A stretch of DNA of 64,000 bases from Azolla caroliniana (Eukaryota > Polypodiophyta). Location: the NCBI GenBank assembly GCA_043228905.1, contig JBHGNT010000017.1, positions 2,046,001-2,110,000 of the forward strand, read 5' to 3'. Both the position numbers and the translations under genes were made by a program. Every line of letters begins with the position of its first letter. Position 1 is the first letter of the stretch. Below the pieces are notes generated by a model. It was not told the DNA's origin. It worked only from the letters and a program-made list of their open reading frames with translations, and did no database searches. Positions 32,701-43,621 of the stretch are shown in pieces.

Positions 32701-35700
32701 AGCATGAGAATGCATCCAACCTGGGCTCTACTAGAACCCAACGAGAGTCACAAGTGTGATGCTAGCAGGCCCAGCTGCCTTCATCTTTGGCAAGAGAGGA
32801 AAATCAATCTCGAATTGATATCATATACATAGTGCCCTCTATCTACAATCCAACCACCACCTTGTGTGAGTATAGAATTTGGAGTATAGAGCATGATTTG
32901 GTAGCAACCATTAGAATTTGGAGTATAGAGCATGATTTGGTAGCAGTGTCTCATTGGAAGTGATGGGGGCATTTTTGCACGAAACAGTGTTTTATAATGA
33001 AATGAAACTACAAAACAGAAATCACTATTTCTTGTAATGCAAATGTGCAGTTATTATTGATTTATTACCAATGTTTTTATTAACACTTTTCTACTTTTCA
33101 ACTTCTACCTCGTTTTACCTTTCTCTTTTTCGTTATGTCTCTCCCTCAGTTTTTATTGCTTGAGACTCATTGTTCCACTCTTACAGCGTCAGTTTATAAT
33201 ATACATAGTATTCTCTCTCCTCCACTGTCTTCTCCACACTCATTCCTCCTATCTCATCTCTCCTTATTTGCATTCTGAAACTTGATTTAGGGCAATTGTT
33301 AACTATATTTATTTATTGTAATATGTAATTGGCTAGTTTAAATTTGGCGAGACAATAATAAATTGTTTAATGTAAATGTTATATTATATAAAAAATATTA
33401 AAATTTTAATTCTAAAATTCTAGGTTCTGTGTCATTGTTTCTAAATGAACGCAAACCGGTCTATTTTTCTGTTTTAAAAATGGTGGGCAAGCATAGATTT
33501 AGGTGATGGCTAAAGTGGCAGAGGTTGATAGGGTCTATGGAATAACCGTCATCAACAGTCTTTTTCTTCAAGCCTTCAGACTTATAGTGCCAGTAGTTGG
33601 TGTTAGGTTTCTGTGTGAAAAGGGGATGAGCTTCAAGTTTCATTAAACAAAATAGTATTCTTCCAAGAAGGGGGCACAGGTTAATATGTAGTGATTAGCT
33701 GTGCTCTATTCTGGAATTTTAAACATTATAATAGCCATTCCCAGGAGTCAAATTTCCACTGATCATGATTATGTTCAATAGTTCTTGCATTTTTTGAACT
33801 TCGCCAATGATGGAGTTGTATTGCGAGTACTGAATGGTTGGTTCAGAGTTCTTAATCCAACGTGATGACTTAGAAATAGGATCTCTCTTTGTACAGGTCA
33901 CTGCCTTGATTACATAAGCCATTAGCTTGTCATTGGAGGAGGTGTCAGGAATGTTGAAGAGGAAACCAAGACATACTGAAACTGGTAGTGGATGGAACTG
34001 GCCAAAAGAACTTCTAGTGGGTGATAAAGCCCTGATCTAACCACTAATAATTTTCCTTGATTTCACCATTGGATTAGTTTATAAATGAAGAAAGATCTAC
34101 TTAAGGTTTTGGATTACCATGACCTAATTTCGGATCCAGGAAGGTAGGTTTTCCTGAACAAAGAGTTTGACACCTTGGTTCCTCTTTTAGTATTTCTTTT
34201 GTTTGATAATTAATAGAAGATAAAAAGGTAGAGCCTAAATCTTAGAAATATAGCCAACATTTTTAGTCTATTTCAGTGCTAAATCACAGATATGATGCTT
34301 CAAATTTTGCTACTCCTGATAAAATAAAATAAAAATAAAAATAGTTATTTAATAACTTCATAAAAGAGAACAAAAATAACACCTCCTAGTGAACGGTCGA
34401 GGGTCAAAAAACTTGCACTCTAATATTATAAAAGAATCAGTTGATGAAAAGGTAAAATAATCAAGTAGCACAAATATAGACAAGCCAAAAAATTTCTGCA
34501 GCAGAAAAAGCGAGTTTGTTCATAGTTCAGTCTATTCGAATAAATTGATTATGGAAGTAGTTTGGTTCATTTCAATTAGAAACCAATTTTGCTTTCCACT
34601 ATATTCTGTTCCCTGTTTATTTGTAACTTTCTTGAATTGATGTTTTGTTAAATGAGCTCTGTAGTCTGATGGACATTGTGTTACAGTTCGTCCTTGTCAC
34701 CGTTTTCAGCCATCCTACTATCTTCACTCTGGTTTCTGGTATCGTAGTATCCTTGTGATATTTAAGATAAATGCTATTTAATAAAGATCTTCAATCCTTG
34801 TCATTGCTAGAGACCATAGTTACTATAGACTGTATGACAAGTGGATATCCTTTAACAATAACTGAGACATTACAGCCCTACCTCTGTTGGACCCATATTT
34901 GGAGCTTTTGTTCATATAAGAGGTACATCAAAGTTCCCTCATGGCTAAGTCAGCTAAGTACCCAATTTTTTATTGGAGAAGTAATATGATCAGTTTTAGA
35001 TAAAGGAGACCTTTGTGAGTTCTGAAAACTTATAAGGTTTACCCAAGCATGCTGCTTCTCATAAGTTGCTACATAGGCAATGGAAAGGATGAGGTTTATC
35101 TGAAATTATCTGGATTCTGGAAAACATTTGTAAAAATAAAAATTTCTGGGAGCAAAGATCGGAGTGGGTTTACCGCATATCGTATACACAAAGCTAGAGA
35201 GCATTGCCCAGAGACGGAACAAAAGATCACACCAAACAAGATAACAGAAGTTGAGATGACCCATGTAAGTTACAACACGAACAAGGTTTAACCAGCACTC
35301 TGACCACTGAAAACACAATTCAGAAAATGAGAAAAATGTCTGGAGAGATGGAAGACTTCATTGAAACCATAGTTGCTAACTGCTGGAATTGTTAGGTCCC
35401 AGCAATGGGAAGAGGTAGAAAAATGGAAAAGGTTGCCCATTTTTAAGGATATACTAATATATACACAAAAGGCATACATGCAAATTGCACATTACCTTAT
35501 AACAACTTTTAACATAGGTTACAAAATGTCAACAAAATAGAAGGCAGAATTGAAACAGGAAATGAAATTAGAGGGAAGGAGTAGAAAATCAGGCTGTTTC
35601 TCAGAAGAAGAAAATTAGAAAACCAGGAACTCAGCCACCTGTGGATTCATGGGCAAGGGTTTTGAAGGTTAGGAAGGGAGGGAAGAGAAAGGAAAGGAAA

Positions 35701-36650
35701 GGAAGAAACAGAGTGAACCATTCCACGAGCTAAGTTGCTGAAAAGGATGAAATTTTTTCTCTGTAATTTGTACATAGTTTATCGAAGTTATTTTGTACGT
35801 GTTTCTTATTTTCTTTCTGTGGTCTTAGATATCTTTAGTAAAATAAGACCTGATGGTCGAATTCTGTACATTGTAGGACACATATTTTATGATTACAAAG
35901 TGACCATTCCCACATACTCAAAAGATTCGTGAAAGGTTTTGTACTTTTAGGATGTTTCTGTTAAATGATTTGAGATAATGATTGCACAAAGATTTGAGAT
36001 ACTGCACTTCTACAGTTTTGCGGTTACTATTAACCAGAAGCTAATGCGAGCTGTAAGACGCTTATCACCCCATCTTGCTGCGAAGATGCGACCACCCACA
36101 ATGTAAGGTTAATCTAATTTCTTATAATGAGACACTATAAAATGGATTGCATTTCTTATGACTTCGAGTGTTAATCAGGCCAGTGATTCGAGGGAGACCT
36201 GCTTCTAAAAGGGTTATGTACATCTGTGGACAGCATCGGAATCTGGTGGTGGCCATCCTGGCCATAGGTTTGTTAATTGTGGTGATTTATTGAAGCCATC
36301 TGGGTCTTGATTACTGAATGACTTTTAAAGTATATTTTTGCTGCAGTTACATGCTGGATGTGGTATCTTACATCTGCTATTCTGACTGTCTTTGGAGCTC
36401 TTGCAATTGCGTTGGCATGTAAGTTGAAACTATTCCATGTGAGCCTTGATAAATTACAGAGGAACAAATAGTAGATAATATATTGTTCAAAAATATTTTG
36501 TACCCTTTTGTCTCAATACTTCTTTCATCTCTTTACATGCAAACAGGCATTATTCTACATGCAAGCCTGAGGACTCCTAACTTGAAAGCAAGATTAAACA
36601 CATTCAGAGAAGAATTCCGGGCAGTTTGGAAACGCTATGGAGAATTTTAA
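29711..36650 (+). CDS. PRA1H: PRA1 family protein, H-type, seven exons
   Basis: Coding exons by splice sites and conservation: 29711-29868, 29975-30015, 30106-30184, 36016-36102, 36179-36267, 36347-36418 and 36547-36650. They sum to 630 nt and 209 residues, all with GT-AG borders and consistent phases. PRA1 proteins are small four-helix membrane proteins that bind prenylated Rab GTPases at the ER/Golgi and act in vesicle traffic. Diagnostic pieces are YYRTNYFILLAAIL and FLRNPLALVSV (first membrane pair), AVRRLSPHLAAKMRPPTMPV (cytosolic loop), a second hydrophobic pair in exons 5-7, and the end RTPNLKARLNTFREEFRAVW, which I recognise from Arabidopsis PRA1.H. The start follows a GA/GACA leader. 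Intron 3 spans 5831 nt (30185-36015) and holds no second gene that I can see. Confidence 0.9.
30185..36015 (+). other. Large third intron of the PRA1 gene
   Basis: 5831 nt between donor AG|GTAACATT and acceptor TTCTACAG|TTTTGCGG. It contains an (AT)n run (31652-31668), a 37-bp tandem duplication (about 32872-32945, GAATTTGGAGTATAGAGCATG) and a GGAAA-rich purine run (about 35670-35712). Frames of 60-80 codons here show no family. No transposon ends were recognised, although the size suggests old insertions. Confidence 0.6.
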
Positions 36651-37324
36651 TTTATCATTTGGATCCACAGGTTTTCTGATTCTTTTTGTGACAATTCATT
36701 TTCTAGTCTGGTTGCAGCAGCTTCCTTTGTAAATTGATCTTGATAGCCATAGGCTCTCTGAGCATAAATAACTTTATTTTGTTACCATGTATCATATTTG
36801 CAACAAAATCCTAAATCGAAACAATGGGGAAGACATTCTTGTGTGCTTTCTGTGGGATAAATGGGAAGGCAATATAAATGGCAAACAAATGTATGAAATT
36901 TAGATTGAAAGTTAGCTTGTTAATGTTTCTTATATATACAAAGGGAGCTTATAATTAACATTTGAATAGAGAAGCGTTTGTTTTTGTTTCTGTTGAATTA
37001 AAATTTCAATCATTTAGAGCTTTTACCTCCATTCTTATAAATGATCTACTTCAGCAAGAGACAGTTTACTGATCTATGCCTGGACATAGATGATATGCTT
37101 AAATCAAGATAATATTGGTTTCAATTGAGGATGTGTCAGAGATTGGTGTTGAATTAGATGGTCCTTCCAAGAGAATGCCTTCTCTATGTATAGTTACCAC
37201 TCAGTGGTCATGGATGCCACTTCGCTGTCATTGATAGTAATCAGTGTCACAATAACTATAGGGAAGATATTATACTACATGAATATGTAAAATACACTAA
37301 ATATGATACATGAAGATGTCAAAT
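36651..37324. other. 3' flank of PRA1 gene
   Basis: No further gene. The transcript end should lie within a few hundred bases. I see no decisive polyadenylation signal. Confidence 0.35.
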
Positions 37325-37665
37325 ACTACCAGCACTGCCCATTGCTTGTTTGAGTTGTGCATTATTTACATTTTCTGGGTATGACCATTACAAGCGGCAT
37401 TAGTGGCCCAAGCAGAGAATAAGGTTTGACTGTGAAATCTAGTTCACTTTACCGTGTGAATCGCAACAGGTGGTCTTAGAACAATGTATGGGCCCTTCCC
37501 AACCAAACACAATATTTTCCATGTGCACATCCATCATATATCCCATCCCCTTGTGATATGCATAATCTGTTCCTACAACCATCCATTGGATCCCACCCTC
37601 AGTAATTTACTTTCCCATTCGTGGCTAATTCATCCATAGTCATCTAATCCCCCAGTAATTAGGTA
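37325..37665. repeat. Segmental-duplication spacer, copy 1
   Basis: It shares ordered blocks with 42650-43022 and 50005-50352: GCATTAGTGGCCCAA, CCGTGTGAAT, GGGCCCTTCCCA..CTAAACAC-type sequence, TATTTTCCATGT and GGATCCCACCCTCAGTAATTT. This is the most diverged of the three copies and precedes the broken U2 gene as copy 3 precedes the intact U2. Confidence 0.7.
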
Positions 37666-37923
37666 ATAGTTCTATTTAGAATGCGTACTCTGCCTGGTTA
37701 GCTCAGCTGCATCCTATCTCATGCATGACTATAATTCTGATCCGACAAAATGTAAGGTTTCTACTTGATTCATCCGCATCCTAGAAATTGCAACTGTAAG
37801 CTTACCATTTCTTCATGCAAGAAATCACATTTTCCCTTCCATACACTTGAATTAGTTACCATCCTTAGATAGAAGATCACATTTTCTCTTCCAGGAGGAA
37901 GATTTTGGGTGGTTGGGGGGGCT

Positions 37924-38083
37924 CTCCTATAGACCTCGACATTAGCGCAATATCAAGGCGACTAGCTACCCCCATCAAAGAAATTAGGTTAATATCATGT
38001 GGTATTATAGGCCATGTATGAGATATTAAACTGACAAGAACAAATACTACACTTGATCTTAGCCAAAAGGCTGAGAAAACTCT
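37924..38083 (-). pseudogene. U2 snRNA pseudogene, stem-loop III deleted
   Basis: The minus strand keeps the U2 core TTTTGGCTAAGATCAAGTGT, the branch-site-pairing GTAGTA, and TAATATCT...GATATTAA with an AATTTCTTTG Sm-like site. Compared with the intact copy (50474-50672), about 38 nt between the Sm site and stem IV are missing. The 5' end reads AGAGTTTTCTCAG instead of ATACCTTTCTCGG, and the stem IV loop is altered. Since the 5' end pairs with U6 and stem III/IV hold U2 proteins, a working snRNA is unlikely. The promoter elements are still in place. Confidence 0.85.
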
Positions 38084-38102
38084 CATCCCTTTTATTGCCA
38101 TA

Positions 38103-38108
38103 CTTATA
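38103..38108 (-). promoter_or_regulatory. TATA box of U2 pseudogene
   Basis: TATAAG on the minus strand (CCTATAAGTATGG), about 25 nt upstream of the expected RNA 5' end at 38083; the same sequence stands before the intact U2. Confidence 0.7.
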
Positions 38109-38130
38109 GGTTGGAGGCAAGCAAGCTTCC

Positions 38131-38141
38131 GTATGTGGGAT
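38131..38141 (-). promoter_or_regulatory. USE of U2 pseudogene
   Basis: ATCCCACATAC on the minus strand, close to the plant snRNA Upstream Sequence Element RTCCCACATCG and identical to the element of the intact U2. The gap to the TATA box is 22 nt. Confidence 0.8.
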
Positions 38142-38229
38142 AAATAGATATAATTGTCTCTGTCTCTACTACTTTAATCTTATAACCTTCCCGTCCTCTC
38201 AGGCACGAAACCTCGAGACTTGATCCTTA

Positions 38230-38460
38230 TGCTAGTATGCAGGATCCAACTTCAATCGCACACATAATTGGTTTGTCTTCCATAACTTATCATATCTAGT
38301 GATGAATCACCATTCATTTAGCAGGCGTGTTGATGACAATGGTTACTGATAATACCAAGATATAACGTACAGGAGCCATACATTACAAAATCATGGAAAT
38401 ATTTCCTCATGTTCGATTTGTCCAAGGACATTGAGATGGCTCGTTTCACCACACTAACAT
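38230..38460. repeat. RLP-upstream-like segment, copy 1
   Basis: It contains TAGTATGCAGGAT, ATTGGTTTGT, AATACCAAGATATAA and CAAGGACATTGAGATG in the same order as 41930-42080 and 47990-48205, which lie 5' of the two RLP genes. It shows that the duplicated unit reached to this point. Confidence 0.65.
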
Positions 38461-39552
38461 AACATTTCATGCCTTGTTTTCATAAAAGGCATCATCAAAC
38501 AATGCAATAATGTGTCCCTTACCGAAACCTAATAAAATTTACTAACCTTTCCATGCTAGAACGCTTCGTTAAATGACTTGTTGACAAACATCACATGTTT
38601 CTTGTTTATACACATTCATTAAATCATACTCATACTCACTAATACACATATATTCATTTGTATACGTATACACATACATAACTTCATTTGATCATACACA
38701 TGCATACATTCGTTCATACACACACATATATTCATACAACCACACACACATATTTGTTCATACACACGCTCACACACACATACATGCATACATACATACA
38801 TGTAACCATTTATTCATACGCATTCATACAACCATTCAATCATATGCAACACATACAAACTTATTGACACTGTTAGGTAAACGTGGAGCCATTTGGCTAA
38901 GGAGAATAGTGCATTAGGAGTTCTTAACCATGCCGACCATGTCGAGCAAAGGACAAGGGAAACATAAAATACCATTAGCGTCACCTATCACTAAATATTA
39001 CCACGTGTTATACCTTGGTTGTTGAAATAATGGATCCAATGAAGAGAGCTTAACCTCACCGATAAAGTCTTGATCGTGTCTCTAGAAATTGTTTGGTACA
39101 TGGATTCCTACTTCTGTCATTTGTAGCCTAGGCAAATAGTTCAACATTAGATGCATCATTTGAACCACCTAGAATATTACCAATCTCAAATTCCTCGAGG
39201 ATTAACATCTAACACTTATTCCTTTGTCAGCATGTACAATAATAGGATATGGTCAATGTGGAACAATAACATTGTTTCCTAATAAATGGGACTACAACTT
39301 CTTGATAATTTGTAGAGGATTGGCATCCACCACACTAATTGGTTGGTTACCATGGATTACACAACCATGTATACTACTGGGATGTAGTTGAAGGGGGATT
39401 AGTGACATTATTTCCTAATACGTGGTACTAGAACTTGTTCATATTGTAGATAATAATATGTGAGCCCCAATGGGTTGTTGATTAATTCCCCTGTGCTTTG
39501 GATAGCATCTATCTATCCCATGTACTTGGCGTTCTCAATGCCAATTTTGGTC
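38461..39552. other. Spacer with CATACA microsatellite
   Basis: 38620-38850 is rich in CATACA/CACACA units. The minus-strand 60-codon frame there is a low-complexity translation of the repeat. The remaining sequence to 39552 shows no gene. Confidence 0.45.
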
Positions 39553-41523
39553 GCCTAAGGATCCGGTGAGATATTTGTTCCTCTGCACATCAAAGATAAC
39601 CAGTGCCTTGCTCTCTGTTAGGCTAGCAGGTAGGCCCCCTTCTAAAGCATTTCCATGGACACTAAAACTCTAGAGATTGGGCATCTTGGACAGATCCAAG
39701 CTCTCTATCTTCCCAGTCAAATTGTTTTTAGAGAGTCGTAAAGTCTGAAGAGCCCTCAGGTTATGCAAAACGTCGACAGGGACGATCCCTTGCAGGTTGT
39801 TCGTGGAAAAATCTAATATCTGCAGCTTTGTCAACGCCCCAATTTCAAGAGGAATGTGCCCAGAAAGCTCATTGTTATTTAATGTTAAGCTCTCTATGTT
39901 TATTAGGCGGCCGACAGATGGAGGAATGCTTCATATGAGGTCGTTGTGTCCAAGATCTAAGTATGTGAGACCTTCCAGGTTTCCCAACAACGCTGGTATG
40001 TTGCCCTGCAAGTTGTTGGAAACCAGATCTAGCATTTGCAGGTTTGCCAATCTACTGAAACATTCAGGTATGCTCCCTGTAAGACCCAGGGACAGGGGGT
40101 ATCCTGGTGGAAGGAAGCTGAAGTAGTCAGATCGGGACATCCGCTCCATATCGAACCACTGCATTTGGGTACAGTTGCAAAGCTCAACGGGAACTGGACC
40201 CTCGAGATTGGCTGTAAATAGAGAGAGTACTTGGAGGTTTATGAGCATTCCCAGTTTACTCGGGATGGAACCCATGAGAGGGTTGAACCCTAATCGGAGC
40301 TCGATGAGTTGTGAGCAGCTAGAGAGTGCGGCTGGTATCTTCCCTGTCAGTTTGTTGTTCTGGAGAAGCAAGTTCTGTAGCTGGGTGAGGTTCCCGAGAC
40401 TAAATGGAATGGAGCCCTCAAGACTTGTGTGAGAGAGATCCAGTTTCTTCAGAGAGGCACATGTGCCTATAGAAGTAGGAATGTTACCCGTGAGATTTAT
40501 TCCTTCTATGCATATGTGTTCGATGGTAGATCCAGCAGCGCTACAGAAGCCAAAAGTGGATGGCAGTGACCCATGGAGCTTGTAGGGGCGTGGATCGTAG
40601 GGATGATTATCCACAGTGTCTACCACATTAAGATCTTGGATTACCAGCATTTGGAGGTGAGAAAGCTGCCAAATTGATGGGGGGATGGAGCCTTGTAGAC
40701 CCGTTACAGTTAAGATCAAGATCTGCAACTGCTGGCAATCTCCCAAGGAAGAGGGAAACGATGCCCCGGATGCATCAAGGCCAGCCAGTAAAAACACCTC
40801 AATGGTAGCACAGAAAGAGAAATTAGCAGTGGCTGGAAAAGAGGTGGGCGAGATGCTGAGAAGTGGAGGTGAGGAGTCGGACCAGGTGTCAGTGATGTAG
40901 AGTTGCTGAAGAGCCGGGAGATGGGTTCACAGCTCTGGAGGAATAACGCCGCTGAGGCCAGTGTGTCTGAGGCGCAGGGTTTGGAGGTTGGGGGAGTTGA
41001 GGATGAGGGAACGGGGAATGTGACCAGAGAGATGGGCGTTGTAGCTGAGGTCGAGGTATGTGAGGGAGGAGTTGGGTTGTTGGGTGAAGAAGAGGAGGGG
41101 GCCTGAGAAGTTGTTGTGGGGGAGATCGAGAAGAGAAAGGGAAGGGAGGAGAGACAGAGAAGGGGAGATGGAACCAGAGAGGTTGCAGGAGGAGAGGTTG
41201 AGGGAGGTGATGTGCAAGCTGTCGTCACAGAGCAGGCCGTACCAGCCAGCAGTGCCATTGGAGTAGCAGTAGGAGGGCGGTGCCGCCACATCACTAGTGG
41301 AGTTGGAGGAAATGGAGGTGGTGGTGTTCCAGGAGGATAGGCAAGAAGAGGGGTCGTGGGTGATTGCATCCTTGATTGTCATGAGAGCTTGTGCTATGGC
41401 CGTGTCGGAGGAGGAAGAAGAGGTCGGAGAGGGAGCGGGCGCCACAACTTCCGCAGCCATTGCTGAATTTACGATCACAATAAGGATTGAGAGGAGATGG
41501 CTAGTGCATCGGAGGTTCAACAT
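39553..41523 (-). pseudogene. Truncated leucine-rich repeat receptor-like protein pseudogene
   Basis: It is homologous to the intact RLP at 43622-47506. The start MLNLRCTSHLLSIL (ATG at 41523), LRRNT region and N-terminal LRRs are kept. In-frame stops occur at 40927-40929 (Trp codon of the PPELW motif changed to TGA), 39931-39933 (HNDLI followed by TGA where the intact gene has HNNLTG) and 39670-39672 (Glu codon changed to TAG). An internal block of LRRs is missing and only one copy of the 116-residue module is present. Similarity ends abruptly at 39553, corresponding to 44441 of the intact gene, so the last LRRs, island region and membrane anchor are lost. Confidence 0.9.
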
Positions 41524-41759
41524 CGCATCAAGGGAACACGAAGGAGTGTTGGGCTGGTGGGCGAGTGTTTTACATGATGTAGGGGAGTGAAGAGGTGGAA
41601 TTTTTGGAGAGTAGGAAACCACCACCAACCGCAGCATAAAGAAAAATATGTTGCGGTTGAGGTGATGTGCGCCTTCCAATCATCTACTCATTGACAAAAA
41701 CCTGTTGTGGTTGTATAAATCAAAGAATAAGAATAAGAAGTCATGGACAAAACATTGAG

Positions 41760-42270
41760 AAAGGTATGAAAATCTTGACCGTCATAACTAGAGAATTCAT
41801 GATTTTTTCTTTACCAATCCCATGACTTGGAAAATGACTGTCTCCCTCCACTGGACTCCATCACCACCAATCAACCCCCTTTTGATAAGCCTAACCCACC
41901 ATAGTTTAGCCAAAATGCTCAAGTTTTTAAAGCATAGAGAATTGGTTATTATGGTAGTATGCAGGATGTAACAACGATAAGACATCATTGGTTTGTTTCC
42001 AAGTAATCACCATAGACAGAACAAAGGGATGTTATTGATACTAAAGATCGCCAATACCAAGATATAAAGTAGATGATCCATACCATTACAAGACCCTTGC
42101 AACCCTTGATAGTCTCACAATTAGATCCTCACAACCATTACAAGGGCACATTGTACTTTGATAATTGTGTGCTTAACAACACATAACTAGTTTTGCAGAA
42201 TGGATTGAAGGTTTTTTAATGATTTATTGTTAGATGATTCATTGATTGTTTGGGTGGGGGCTGATGGTGG
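41760..42270. repeat. RLP-upstream segment, copy 2
   Basis: It matches 47800-48160: CTTTTGATAAGCCT, CCCACCATAGT.TAGCCAAA, AAAGCATAGAGAATTG, TATTGGTTTGTTTCC-type and AATCACCATGGA-type blocks in order. No U1 gene follows, unlike the copy to the right. Confidence 0.75.
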
Positions 42271-43022
42271 TTACTTTGAATGTCCGAAATTTGGGTGTAC
42301 CAGGACTATGTAATGTATAAATAACACATGGGGTAGTGTAGATGTATGTGATGTCAATAACAGCAGATCGGGTAGAGTCATGGTTGTATACAGAAGATAT
42401 AAACAAACGATAGGGGAACATGGAGTAATGATGGGTGCAAATATTTGTAATAGACACAGACAGACAGACAGACAGACAGAATCATGGATTGGATAAGGAG
42501 GCATATATATACATATATATAGATCAGTCGGGTAGGAAGCATCACATGGCATGTCTATACACCCATGATCACTCCTGGACATGCTAGATGCCGCCAAATT
42601 CTTACCATGATACGGGTAAAGATAATCACGGGTACACATACATACCCCAACCAATAGGGAGGAGTGTAAAGAGAATTGTAGGCAAACGGGCAGTTATCTA
42701 CCAGCCCTACACTACGCATTGCTTGTTTAGGTTCAGGTCTTGCATTATTTACATTTTGGTCATTGGGTCCGCATTATCGGCCCAACCAGAGAATGGAGAG
42801 CGTGTGGTTGTGAAGTCTTTGTCGTGTGAATGCGACTTGGTCAGATCCATGTATCTATTATGGGGGCCCTTCCCAGCTAAACACGGTATTTTCCATGTAT
42901 ACGTCCATCATTAAATTGTTGCTGCTCGGATCCTGCGCCTCACTAATTTTACTTCCCTATGTGTGGCTTCCACACAGACATTCGTCCACTTTCATCATAT
43001 GATACCCCCAGTGACTAACAAT
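42271..43022. repeat. Segmental-duplication spacer, copy 2
   Basis: It is strongly similar to 49600-50352, sharing AGATCAGTCGGGTAGGAAGC, GACATGCTAGATGCCGCC and AACGGGCAGTTATCTACCAG. A (GACA)n run lies at 42456-42480. In copy 3 the U1 gene ends just left of this homology and the U2 gene starts just right of it; neither is present here. Confidence 0.85.
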
Positions 43023-43621
43023 ATTTCGTTTGGGCCCACTACTTTGACAAATTTTACAAATCGACGTAAGAAAGCTATATATCGTATATACACATGAATA
43101 ATTAGATTTGGATTTTTTTGAAGAGTCAAAATTTTTTTGTATTATGTTTTGAATGCTTGATATAAAGTGGAGTACGAGATTAGGAAGATTGATTTAATGG
43201 GAACTTTGTTTCCTTATAAAATTGGGATAATTAGTCTTGGATCACTTATGTTGGGTACTTTGGATTTCATGATTTTAAAGGGTTGGCAAGATGGGGGTAG
43301 GGTAGTGAAAGTGAGGGTAGACTAGATGGACTTTGCCATGCTAAGTCCTCAAAGAATTGCTTCACGAGGCAAAGCCTCCACCAATTGTAGGGACATGGTA
43401 ATGTTTAATGTCGTCATTTTCATTAAATAAAGTTTTTAAACTATCAAATATGGGAGGTAATATGTATCCAGATGTAGTTGGTCCGTAATCTATCTACCCT
43501 ATATCGTCGGTCTTCTCAATTGGAAGACGTGGGAGTAAAAATGAATACATACATATGTATACAGTATACATATCATGTAGTAGAAACTCTATGTCGGGGA
43601 TTATTTTAGTCGTGCGAGTAT
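43023..43621. other. Spacer downstream of intact RLP
   Basis: No gene or RNA recognised; AT-rich 3' flank of the minus-strand RLP. Confidence 0.4.
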
